DNA from: Physocladia obscura
Taxonomy: Eukaryota; Chytridiomycota; Chytridiomycetes; Chytridiales; Chytriomycetaceae
Length of the DNA stretch: 15,875 nt
Reading direction: 5' to 3'
Assembly: GCA_027596945.1 (NCBI GenBank)
Contig: JADGJH010000630.1
Span: forward strand, 1-15,875
The translations under genes and the position numbers were made by a program. Positions 1-9,861 of this stretch are shown here, piece by piece. The notes beneath the pieces are model-generated. The model ran no database searches, was not told where the DNA came from, and worked only from the letters and a program-made list of their open reading frames with translations. Positions within the stretch are counted from its first letter, which is position 1, and every line of letters starts with the position of its first letter.

Positions 1-24
1 ATATATATATGTATATATATATAT
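1..24. repeat. AT dinucleotide microsatellite
   Basis: Alternating A and T with one interrupting G, running into a T-rich stretch. It lies just downstream of the KGD2 stop codon. No gene is seen in the first 86 bases. Confidence 0.8.
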
Positions 25-86
25 TTTTTAGTGTGAGTGTTGTATATATGCATATAGTATATATCTTGTTTTTTTTTTGTTTTTTT

Positions 87-2368
87 TCAAATCTCCAACA
101 ACAATCTGCGTGGATCTTCAATCAACTCCTTCACACGCACAAGAAATGTGACTGCTTCACGTCCATCAATCAATCTATGGTCATAAGTGAGCGCAACATA
201 CATCATTGGACGCACTTCCACTTTCCCGTTTACGGCAACTACGCGGTCTTTTACGGCATGCATCCCGAGTATTGCGCTCTGCGGCTGGTTGATGATTGGT
301 GTGCCGAACAGGGAGCCAAAAGTTCCACCGTTTGAAATTGTGAAGGTCCCGCCGGCGAGATCTTCAATCGTGATAGCATTGGCTTTTGCCTGATTTTAGA
401 GAAGAAAAAAAAACGGTCAAATCCATAACTTTATAAAACATGTGCACGTCTTGTCTCACCTTCTTTCCAAGTTCAGCCATAGCCTTCTCAGTCTCGACAA
501 TGTTCCAGTTTTCACAGTTTCTCAGTACCGGAGTCACAAGTCCCTTCGGGGTCGCTACTGCAATACTGATGTCGACAAAGTCACTGTATACAACCTCGTC
601 ACCTTCAATACGCGCATTGACTTCAGGAACTTCTTTCAGTGCCTGCGCACTCGCTTTTATGAAAGCTCCCATAAATCCGATCTTTACGCCATGCTTTTCG
701 AGAACTGCGTCCTTGTATGCCTTTCGAAATTCCATGAGAGCGCTGCAAAAAAAAAAACATAAATTTTGAGGACAAATAATTTCGAAGCCTATATACAGCG
801 CACCTCATATCGATTTCGTTGAATGTCGTTAGTGAAGCAGCAGTATTTTGCGAGTCTTTTAACCGCGACGAAATTGTTTTTCGCATTCTCGTCATTTTTA
901 CGCGACGTTCAAAACGCGATCCAACAGGTGTCCTTAGTGAATCATCGATAGCAACTAATGTATATATGCGTACTTTCAGCTCAAAATACCAAACACACGG
1001 TAACTTTTATATTTAAACCTGCAGTGAGTACCGGTGCTGCAGTACCTTTAGGAGCGATGGTTGAAGTCTGCGCAGCAACAGAAGCAGCAACAGGAGCGAC
1101 GACGGTGGCAGCAACCACTGGACCAGAAGGCGATTTTGGTGCAGCAGAATTAGCAGATCCATTCGTATTGACTTTGAACAAGTTGCTGCCAACAGCTAGA
1201 GTGTCTCCAGATTTGGCATACAGTTCGAGAATAACTCCGGTTTCGGCACTGTTGACTGTTACATCAACTTTGTCTGTTTCAATTGTTGCGATCGGTTCGT
1301 CCCGAGTGACATATTCTCCTACAGCTAGTTTTTTTTATTGTTCGGAAAATTTTGTGTTCATAATGGCTTTTCTTTGAAGATTCTATTGCGTTTACATTTA
1401 TGCCATTTCGTCAAGGTTCCTTCTGTTATTGAATCGGCCATAGGTGGAGTTTTTACAATTTTTTCTACAACTATCAAAAAAAAACAAAATTTTTAACATA
1501 TTGTAAATTTTTTTTTCTATGTACATGTCAAAGTGCCACATAAAATAATGAAAGTCACCTGGTAATGAAGACACAATTGTAGTAGTAGGTGATGGAGAAG
1601 CAACAGCAGAAATGGCAGCAGCAGCAACTGTAATCGATGCGGATACAGCGCCAGCAATACCATCGAGATCCACTTTGAACAGATTGCTTCCAACCAAAAC
1701 ATTATCGCCTTCCTTTGCAAAGAATTCGAGCACAGTTCCAGATTCAGCACTGTTGACTGTTACATCGACCTGATTTATATTGACGTTTTGATTTGTTTTA
1801 GGTTTTAGGCGCCGAAACGAACTTTTCTCCAGATCTTGGAACAAAAAAAAAATCAAACGTTTATCACACCTTGTCAGTCTCGATAGTAGCAATCGGTTCA
1901 TCACGAGCAATGTATTCACCAATAGCTATTTGTATTTTTTGATTACACAAATGACTGGATCAGTAGAAAGAAAAATGGGATATTGTTACATTTGTGCCAC
2001 TTTGTCAAAGTTCCCTCGGTAATAGAATCGGCCATTGGAGGAGTCTTGACGAGCTTTTCAGCTGTGATTTCGCATAGCACAGATAATGTTGAATGAAGAT
2101 TAGGTTACCGTAAACAAAGAAAAAAGGAGGATGAAGTAAGGGAAGCTCGCAAAACGCTCGGCATCGGCAACTCAACTAAGAAAACGAGATTGGCTGGCCA
2201 TGACACTGTAAAAAAACAAAGTTACGTTAGAATCTTTTTATGAAGAAAAAGGAAAGCGAATACGGAAGAAGAATCACACCGAGCCGAGGTTGCAGCGAGC
2301 GCGTTTGTTCTCAGCGGGACAATGGAGATGGCGCCAGATTTTCCGGTTTTCAGAATTAGCCTCAGCAT
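87..2368 (-). CDS. KGD2: Dihydrolipoyllysine succinyltransferase, E2 of 2-oxoglutarate dehydrogenase, with two lipoyl domains
   Basis: This is the core subunit of the mitochondrial 2-oxoglutarate dehydrogenase complex; it passes succinyl from lipoyl-lysine to CoA in the TCA cycle. Ten exons on the minus strand: 2280-2368, 2177-2205, 1990-2061, 1870-1925, 1559-1769, 1396-1470, 1019-1324, 804-954, 460-742, 87-389. They sum to 1575 nt, giving 524 aa, with every junction in frame. Residues 1 to about 35 form a basic, acid-free mitochondrial presequence starting [10 protein letters not shown]. Lipoyl domain 1 spans about 41-119 (lysine K82 in ETDKVDV) and lipoyl domain 2 about 155-233 (K196, same motif), each followed by an Ala/Pro/Ser/Thr linker. 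The catalytic domain (about 290-524) has [13 protein letters not shown] and the active-site motif [10 protein letters not shown] (H495, D499). No E3-binding domain is visible, as in other E2o proteins. Two lipoyl domains are unusual for E2o. The least certain junctions are the tiny exon 2177-2205 and donor GTTTAA at 1018. Confidence 0.93.
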
Positions 2369-2610
2369 TTTTTGGTGTTCGTGTCTTTTTCTCGAAAGAA
2401 ATGTGATGTCAATAGTTAATATCGGTTTCAACACCATTGAATTCCAGAGAGAAAAATAATTGAAATGTGCCTCGAATATTTTAAAGAAAAGACCGTAGGA
2501 CAGAGTGAATGAGAAACAATATGAGTGATAAATAATTGAAATGAGAACGAATGAAAGGAATAATCACATTGAGAAACCAAGCAGAGAAAAACGAAAAGAA
2601 AAAAGAAAAA
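2369..2610. promoter_or_regulatory. Shared divergent promoter region, KGD2 / MAM33
   Basis: These 242 bp separate the start codons of two head-to-head genes for mitochondrial proteins, so both promoters and 5' leaders must lie here. Both start codons are preceded by an A-rich leader. I see no clear TATA box or named factor site. Confidence 0.6.
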
Positions 2611-3703
2611 ATGCATCGTCTTTCGAGTTCTCTCCGACTGGCTTCTGCTTTGCGCCCTGCCTCCGTCGCCGCCTCCTCTACCTTTGCGCTCCGCTTTGCT
2701 GCTGTGTCTCTGGCCCCGAAACCGGTGTCTGTTTCAGCGTTTGCCCGCTGTTTTTCTGTCTCGCGTGCCGCATTCAGTCACGGCCAAACAGATCGCGATC
2801 TCGCCCACAAACTCGACTCTGAAGTTTCTTTTGAACTGGAAAACAATGCTGCTTCCGGTATTCCCGACTTTCTCAAGTCCTTCAACGACCAAGGTCTCTT
2901 CAAGGTATATATCTCTATCAGGTTTCCTTTTTTTTCTTTTTCAATCATATGGTATGCATCTGTGTATTCGCTCCATTGCTGACTGTTTGCGATTTCACAA
3001 AGTTCCTGCAGAATGAACAGAAAAAGAAAACACTTGCAAAACTCTACTCATGAAATAAATTCTTATTTCCCGCTCTTTTTTAGATTGAAGACAAACTTGG
3101 CGAAAAAGAAGTCACTTTGGTGAGAAACTTTGGAAACGAAAAGTGAGTCATCAAAAGTTTTTGAATACCCAGGAACCGAAAATAACTAATCAATAAATCA
3201 AGAATCTCGGTCATATTCAGCACTGATGCTATTGCGGATAAGTCCGAATTTGACGAAGGCGAGAGCGTGAGTACCCCTTTTCTTTCTTTCTTTTTTTTTT
3301 AATCAAAATATTAAAAATTAAAATTCAGGAGCAAGACGAAGTCTTTTCAGTAAACGCAACAATTCTTATTGAAAAACGCACCTCAACATCCGACAGCGGT
3401 GCGATCGAACTCAACACAACTGTCCAAGACAACGCATTCTTCATCGACAGTGTACGCTTCAACCCCTCTAGCTCATTGATGGCCGACCAATCTGCCGAAG
3501 CTGATTGGCAACGCAATGGCCGCTACGGTGGACCAGTTTTTCAGGACTTGGACGAAGGTTTGCAGGACCACTTTCATGAATTTTTGAAGGAGAGAGGGTT
3601 TGACGAAGCTCTTGCGGAATTTATTCCGCAGTATATTGATTTTAAGGAGCAAAATGAATATGTTGAGTGGTTGAAAAGAGTTTCTGCTTGGATTTCAAAG
3701 TAA
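2611..3703 (+). CDS. MAM33: Mitochondrial matrix p32 / MAM33 family protein
   Basis: The p32 (C1QBP/MAM33) family forms acidic doughnut-shaped trimers in the mitochondrial matrix and is linked to mitochondrial translation and oxidative phosphorylation. Four exons: 2611-2904, 3084-3142, 3221-3266 and 3329-3703, total 774 nt, 257 aa, close to the yeast protein's length. All introns are GT-AG, and the frame is consistent. Residues 1 to about 50 are Arg/Ser/Ala/Val rich with no acidic residue, a mitochondrial presequence; an acidic body follows. The C-terminal family signature is clear: GPVFQDLDEGLQDHF, then FLKERGFDE, and finally KEQNEYVEWLKR before the stop. I chose ATG 2611, which follows an A-rich leader and opens the presequence. 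An in-frame ATG at 2551 would add 20 Lys/Glu-rich residues unlike a targeting signal. It is divergent from KGD2 and convergent with SHMT. Confidence 0.93.
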
Positions 3704-3798
3704 AACGCAGATAATTTTCATTTTTGAATTTTGGTTGGATTTGTTCACTCAATTTCACATTTCTTTGGTTTCATAATGCCAAACTGCTCTTGGAGCTG

Positions 3799-3804
3799 AA
3801 TAAA
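3799..3804 (+). terminator. Poly(A) signal AATAAA for MAM33
   Basis: Canonical AATAAA 96 bases past the MAM33 stop, followed by T-rich DNA. It sits in the 202-bp convergent spacer with SHMT. Confidence 0.55.
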
Positions 3805-3825
3805 TCATTTTAACTTATGAATATA

Positions 3826-3831
3826 TTTATT
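3826..3831 (-). terminator. Poly(A) signal AATAAA for SHMT
   Basis: On the minus strand AATAAA occurs 75 bases past the SHMT stop codon, within ATAAATAAATAT. The two opposed signals lie 21 bases apart, so the 3' ends of the convergent transcripts probably overlap. Confidence 0.5.
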
Positions 3832-3905
3832 TATCGGTTTCTTTAACGGTTTCTGTATCGGCTTTAGCTGACCGCTCATGCGCAAAAAAACAGAACAGAA
3901 ACAGC

Positions 3906-5620
3906 TTAATGTTTGGCAGATTCAGAGATAGAATCTGGGCTGAAGCCAGGCATTGGAAATTGGTGGGCAAATGCCTGAACCTTTACTTTGAGAGCCTTAA
4001 CTTCATTATCCTGCTCAAGTGCAAAAACAAAATCCTTAATCAATTTTCCAGACTTGTTTTGGATTTTGAGCGCAAGCTGTGCAGCCTGGTGCAAAAACTC
4101 GGCAACCTGAATAAAGTCATACTCCTTCAACGAACGTGACGTCAGCGCCGCAGTTCCAACACGCACACCACCCGGCACAAACGCCGATGTATCACCGGCG
4201 ATCGCGTTCTTGTTCAGCGTGATATTCAAAGCATCGCAAATCTTCTCCATCTTGTTTCCGTTCAATCCAATCGGACGCAGATCCCACAGAACCAAATGGT
4301 TCTCAGTTCCCCCAGAGGCAAGCTTATATCCATGCTTCGCCAACGTTTCGGCAACCGCGTGCGCGTTCTTGCGCACTTGGATCGCATACTGCTTGAATCC
4401 AGGCTCTGCGACCTGCTTCAATGCAACCGCCACAGCCGCAATCGTGTTATTGTGCGGACCACCTTGGTTACTTGGGAACACAGCGAAGTTACATTTCTCC
4501 TCCAAGTCACCGACACGTGTGCCTTTTTCACCGCGCTTAAAAAACAAGAGTCCCGCGCGCGGGCCGCGCAGGGTCTTGTGCGTGGTGGTTGTGACAACGT
4601 CGCAATGGATGAATGGGCTGCTTTGTTCGCCAACAGCGACGAGCCCAGAAATGTGCGCAATATCCGACATGAGGTATGATCCATGCTTGTCAGCAATTTT
4701 GCGGAGTCGCGCGTAGTCCCAGTCGCGAGGATAAGCTGAGGCGCCGCAGATGATAAGTTTGGGGCGGTAGGCGTCGGCGTTGACTTCGAGTTTATCGTAA
4801 TCGATTAGGCCAGTTATTGCGTCGACTTGGTACGGGAAAGATTCAAAGTAGATTGCGGACGAGGAGATCTTTTTTTTGGCAGTTTGGTGGCCGTGAGTCA
4901 AGCTGTTTTTTTCAGATCAGTTTTTTTTTGCAAGACAATGCAAACTCAACTGTCCACCAGACGCAAGTTCAAGACCCATGATACGGTCGTGTGGTGCCAA
5001 CAGAGCAGTCAAAGCAGAAAAGTTTGCTGTGGTTCCAGAGTATGGCTGAACATTTACACCCCATTCAGTATCCTTCAAGTTGAAAGCCTTTAAAGCGCGA
5101 GTACGGCAAAGATTTTCAATGACATCAATGTGTTCGTTACCACCATAAAATCTCGCGCCCGGAAGGCCTGTGAATAGACATATTTGTTTCATTTGATTAG
5201 ATAACAATATTTGATAAAAAGTATCAAAAAAAAAGACTTGATGAAGATACCTTCAGAGTATTTATTGGTCAAGGCAGATCCGTTCGCTTCCATAACAGCT
5301 TGGGAAGTGAAGTTCTGAGTGTACCGAAGAGTATCAACCGGACAAAAACATGTCAAAAAAGTGAAGTTTACCTCAGAAGCAATCAGCTCGAGGCACGAAT
5401 ATTGTCTCCATTTTTCCTTCTGAATGAGTTCGTAAATCTCGGGGTCCTCTTGCTCGAGGGTGGTGTTCATGCAGTTGTTCTGGATGAAGTGAAATGCAGT
5501 TTTTTAGCTCTTGAGCCCTATTTACACCGCCAGCAATTGCTGCAGCTGCGAGATAATTTATGGAAAATATAATAGAGCTGACAAACACACCCAGGGATCG
5601 ACGATTGGTGCACTGGGCAT
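3906..5620 (-). CDS. SHM2: Serine hydroxymethyltransferase, probably cytosolic
   Basis: This PLP enzyme interconverts serine plus tetrahydrofolate with glycine plus 5,10-methylene-tetrahydrofolate, feeding one-carbon metabolism. Core exons: 5372-5479, 5251-5314, 4951-5167 and 3906-4902. The family hallmarks run in order: [60 protein letters not shown], the PLP-lysine motif [16 protein letters not shown] (K249) and QGGPHN. A short first exon, 5591-5620 ([10 protein letters not shown], donor GTGTGT), joins in frame to 5479 and gives 471 aa, the usual family length. Starting instead at ATG 5470 gives 458 aa and a clipped N-terminus. No mitochondrial presequence is present in either model. The intron at 4903-4950 is only 48 nt and uses donor GTTGAG. 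The enzyme identity is certain; the first exon is inferred from homolog length. Confidence 0.92.
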
Positions 5621-5848
5621 CTTCAGAGTTGTTTTTTGTTTTTTTTGTCGAAAATGGAGATTGGGCAAATCTGGGGGAAATTCCACAATGCTCCCCAAAG
5701 AATTGAGATTCATTTCTGCGTCTTTGACCAAGGAGGGACATACTCCATAATTGTGTGAATGCAACGAGGTAGGAAAGTCAGTTCTTTTTCGCGAAAATTA
5801 GATGTTGACTGTTCGAAATTCCAAAATTGAGGAAGAAACTTGCTGAAA
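5621..5848. promoter_or_regulatory. Shared divergent promoter region, SHMT / ATG9
   Basis: 228 bp between the proposed SHMT start (5620, minus) and the ATG9 start (5849, plus). If SHMT instead begins at 5470, the spacer is 378 bp. It holds a T-run near 5630-5647 but no recognised promoter element. Confidence 0.5.
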
Positions 5849-8800
5849 ATGGATTCAGACAGTGAAGGTTCTGCTTCGCCACCACACAATCTTCTGGTAG
5901 TGCAACCAAACCACAACCGACAACACGAACAGTATCAGTTTCAGCACCAGTTCCAATACCAGTCCAACGAATACTTTGCCGACAATAACGCCCAGTTGTA
6001 TGAATCTACTCAGCTTCCTGCTTCAGAGTCAGATCCACTTTCGCCGACTTTCGAACGCGAACCGTTTCCGCATTCGAATCAGCAGTACTTTCACCAACCG
6101 ACATATACCCATCCGTTGATTGATTTACGCGATCAGAATGAGCATTTTGGCTTTGGCTTCAACCTTAACGATAACGATAACAACAACAATAACAACAACA
6201 ACAACAACAACAACAACAATAACAAAAACAACGATGACACTCCCCACGAATCGCCAGTTTCTTTATTGCAGTACCACAGTGACAATAACCATATCAACAA
6301 CGAAGAAAATGACGATGATGATGACGAAGCGCCACCGTTAAATCTTCTAGTTGAAAATTCACCACTTGTATTCAAAAAACCATCATCAGCCACAGCCACT
6401 TTCCCAGCACCGTTATTACAAAAGCATTTCAAATCTCTCAAAAGTGCAATTTCACGAACAGCGCGCTCAACTGCCGCTGCGATGTCATCGTTACCAATGC
6501 CGCAGTCTCCAATGGATCGAACCGAAAATGATTCGTCATCGCCGTCGTTCTCATCTCCACAATTCCTGCAACAAAAACAACAGCAACAGGAGCAACCCCA
6601 ATGGCGCCAAAATTCGTCAATGCCGTCTTCGCAATATTTTAATCCGTTTGATGACACGCATCGGCTACAGATAAATGATGTGAGAGACAGTGACAATGCG
6701 CTGGGCGAAGAGCTTTCGGCTTCTACAGGTAATAGTGGCCGTCGACAGCAAACTGCATCGATTTTCGACGATTATGACGATTTGGATGATCGAACACGTG
6801 CACTGCAAATTTGGGCGGATATTGAGAATGTCGATGAGTTTTTTGACAGGGTCAGTTGCTCTTTTTTCCCCTTCGCCGTTTTTGGCAGATTCTTATGGGC
6901 ACTTGGATGCAGATATATACGTACTTTAACGAAAAAGGATTTTATGCTATAATTATTGCCCGGTTGTGCAATTTATGGTTTGTTTATAATTTTTTTAGAT
7001 TATTATAAGTATTTTCAAGGTATTCAACTTTCGGGAATGCAGCATTCTCGGATTTATGATTAGCTTTTCGACTTTTGCATTTTCTTGCATTGATCATTCA
7101 TTAATACACAAGCACAAGAATTTATCAGATGTCATAATTCCTCAATGTTTGAGCACGTAAGCGTTCATCATTCTCTTTTCTACTTTCACTTGTATTATAG
7201 TTGAAAATATAAAACTGAAATGGTGAAATTAATGAAACCGAAACTCTCGAAAATAGAATTCCGGCGCTGCAAGGCACATTTTTGGTAATGTTTTGGATCT
7301 GGTGGTCCTGGCAGCTTTGGTATTTAATCCTCAATATTCCCAAACTCTACCAAATACGTCTGGTCTATTCAAACTTGCTTGAAGTCGAAGAACACGACAT
7401 GAACACTGTTGAATGGTCAGAGATTGTTGAAAAAATCGCCTTGATTCGACATAATCCAAACCAACGGCCGGGATTGGATAACCTTGACGCACATGTGATT
7501 GCAATGCGGATTATGCGCAAAGAAAATTACTTGATTGCAATGTTTAATAAGGATTTGCTGAATTTCAGGCTTCCGGGGTTTTTTGGTCGTATTTTTGGTG
7601 TTAATTCGGTTGTTACCAAAATTGTTGAATGGAATTTGTACTTTTGTGTACTTTTGTATGCATTCGATGAGAAGGGTGGACTCAGAAAACGATTTTTGAA
7701 GCTGAATTACCGAAGACGCTTAATTGTTGCGTAAGTTGAATTTTTCAGTAAAGTTTTTTTTTTCTTTTTTACACACAATTTTAAATTTATGAATTCCAGG
7801 CTTCAAAAACGATTTGAATTAATGGCATTCCTAAATGTGTTATTTTCACCATTCTTATTTGTAATCATGATTCTTTATTTCATGTTCAAGTACGCGGAGG
7901 TTAGTCCATACCACCACCTCTCTCCGCTCACTAAAAAATCTGAAATTAAAATAATTTATATGTACTTAGGAATATCAAAAATCCCCAACATCTCTCAGTA
8001 TGCGACAGTTTTCCCTGCACGCTCGCTTCAAAATGCGTGAATTCAATGAACTCCCACACTTATTCGAAACGCGTCTGAACAGAGCACATCCAAAGTCGTC
8101 GGAATACCTTGCCCAATTTCGTGATGCGAAAATGATATCTATCGCACGTCTTGTGTCTTTTGTAAGCGGTGCAATTGTGGCTGGACTTGCAGCGCTTGCA
8201 GTTGTTGACCAAGAACTCACTGAATTTGAAATTACTCCTGGCCGTAGCGCGTTGTTTTATATAACCGTATTTGGTGCTATTCTTGCGGCAGCGCGGGGAA
8301 TGGTACCAGAAGAAACAAAAGTGTTTGAACCAGAACGGCTGTTAAAAGAAGTTGTTGAGGAAACTCATTATCTGCCCACAGATTGGCGAGGAAAACTGCA
8401 CACACTGGAGGTTGTATCGCTTTTCAATATCGTCTCAAACATTAAATCTACTTTTATTATTGTTGTTATATTATAAATTGCAGGTTAAAAACAAATTCTC
8501 GGCCATATTTACTCCGAAAATAACCCAATTTCTACTGGAAATAATTAGCATTCCAATAATTGCCCCACTTTTGCTTTTTTTCTCTCTCCCGCATAGCGCC
8601 GAATCTATTGTCGACTTTCTACGCGATGCGACTGTTCATCTGGAAGGAGTGGGACTTGTATGCAGTTTTGCTGCATTCGATTTCGCTCGATGTGGGAATC
8701 CTGAGTATGGTGTTGAAATAACTAGCAACGAACAAGATAAAAATCATCAAAATACTGGTGGTAGTGGTGGCGGTAGCGAAGGCGGTGGGGCAGCAATAAT

Positions 8801-9254
8801 TTCAAAAGAAGGGAAAATGGAACGCAGCTTCTTATACTTCAAAGCAAACTACCCACACTGGGCTACTGAAAGTACAGGTGGCGGAGACGCGTATCTAGCA
8901 GCTTTAAATCGGAGTCATTTCGCCGAAAACCAGCATGCCTTAACAGCCGAAGCTTCAGTTCTGTTTGAAACGAGCGAAATTGCTGGGATGCGAGGAAGTC
9001 GGACTGGAGTCGGTGGCGGTGGCGGTGGGGTTACAAGTGGTGTGGGGACTGTAAGGAGTAGGAGAAACGTCAAGTTTGGTGGCCAGTTGATTCCGCAACG
9101 GGCAGCAATTGCAGTGGGGTATCGTGATGGGAGGTCAATTTCTGCTTCAAGAATGGGTTATTCTGAAACTGGCGATCGGAGCTTTGACGAGCCTATTGGC
9201 ATATTTGGGCTTCTTGATGCTGTTTATGAAGCAAATAACCATGCACGGATATAA
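5849..9254 (+). CDS. ATG9: Autophagy-related protein 9, phospholipid scramblase
   Basis: Atg9 is the multispanning membrane protein of autophagy; it travels in vesicles that seed the phagophore and scrambles lipids as Atg2 delivers them. Seven exons: 5849-6850, 6913-6977, 7043-7156, 7257-7730, 7800-7899, 7970-8410, 8484-9254 (2967 nt, 988 aa), all in frame. Residues 1 to about 310 are a disordered Gln/Asn/Ser-rich cytosolic region with 15 consecutive Asn (111-125) and an acidic run before APPLNLL. The conserved core begins at ALQIWADIENVDEFFDR and continues with IYTYFNEKGFY, FSTFAFSCIDHS, MRIMRKENYLIAMFNKDLL, LMAFLNVLFSPF, FKMREFNELPHLFE and ESIVDFLRDATVH, with hydrophobic membrane segments between. 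A Gly-rich C-terminal tail contains the family motif KMERSFLYFKANYPHW. The exon 2 acceptor at 6912 gives an ungapped match to the family; the acceptor at 6885 would add nine residues in frame. The N-terminal tail is longer and more repetitive than usual. Confidence 0.94.
6179..6229 (+). repeat. AAC trinucleotide repeat coding poly-Asn in ATG9
   Basis: AAC and a few AAT codons encode 15 Asn in a row, then Lys and two more Asn. It lies in the disordered N-terminal part of ATG9, so length changes in units of three would keep the frame. Confidence 0.9.
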
Positions 9255-9861
9255 AATTTGAAAGTATTTTCTGTATACCTTATAAATACACTGAATCGTG
9301 GCAAAAGAAAGCCTTTTTTTTTTCAATGGTGTGTAATCGCAAGTTTTCAAATGAAGAAAACATTGTTCATTTCAGTTTTAATAAGTGACACTATTTGAAC
9401 TTGTCAAAATCATTTGAAGGAGCTAAAAGATCATAAAATGGCAAACTTTCGTGTAGGGCAGAAAAATCACTGAAAAAAGAATTTTCTAATGACTGGTGGT
9501 GTATACTTCTTGTTTCTCTTTTGTGATATTGAAAGTTTTTCACCCATATCCAAAAACAGCCAACACTCAGTGATTTTTTCCGAAAGAATATTCTTCAAGA
9601 AACTTAAAACTTCGCAAAATAATGCCCCAAATATTTGCAATTTGAAATTCCATAGACTTACAATCTTTTTTGAAGACTGTTTTGAACAGACTGATACCTT
9701 ACAAGTTATTGCTCGTAGGACCCAGAGTGAATTTGTATTGGTAGTGGAAGTCTTTGCTCAGATATTGAAAAGTTTTCGCTACAAATGAGTTCATTGATGT
9801 AATTTGTGACTAATTGCTTGTAAAAAAATTTATATTTTTTTACAATCGCACTGATAATGTA
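9255..9861. other. Intergenic, AT-rich; one weak 99-codon ORF (9489-9788, plus)
   Basis: About 600 bases after ATG9. The only sizeable reading frame, 9489-9788, would encode 99 residues rich in Phe, Ser, Asn and Lys with no motif I recognise. Its composition matches the AT-rich surroundings, so I do not call it a gene. No RNA gene or clear repeat was seen. Confidence 0.5.

Noticed and set aside
2551..2610. Upstream in-frame ATG for MAM33
   Set aside because: It would add a Lys/Glu-rich leader ahead of a good mitochondrial presequence; 2611 is the better start.
4210..4716. 168-codon plus-strand frame across SHMT
   Set aside because: Antisense to the highly conserved SHMT last exon, with no motif of its own.
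6133..6696. 187-codon minus-strand frame with long Leu and Ser runs
   Set aside because: It is the complement of the AAC repeat and Ser/Gln-rich first exon of ATG9; low complexity, no independent support.
9489..9788. 99-codon ORF after ATG9
   Set aside because: No recognisable motif; composition matches the AT-rich spacer, so chance is likely. Kept only as a note.
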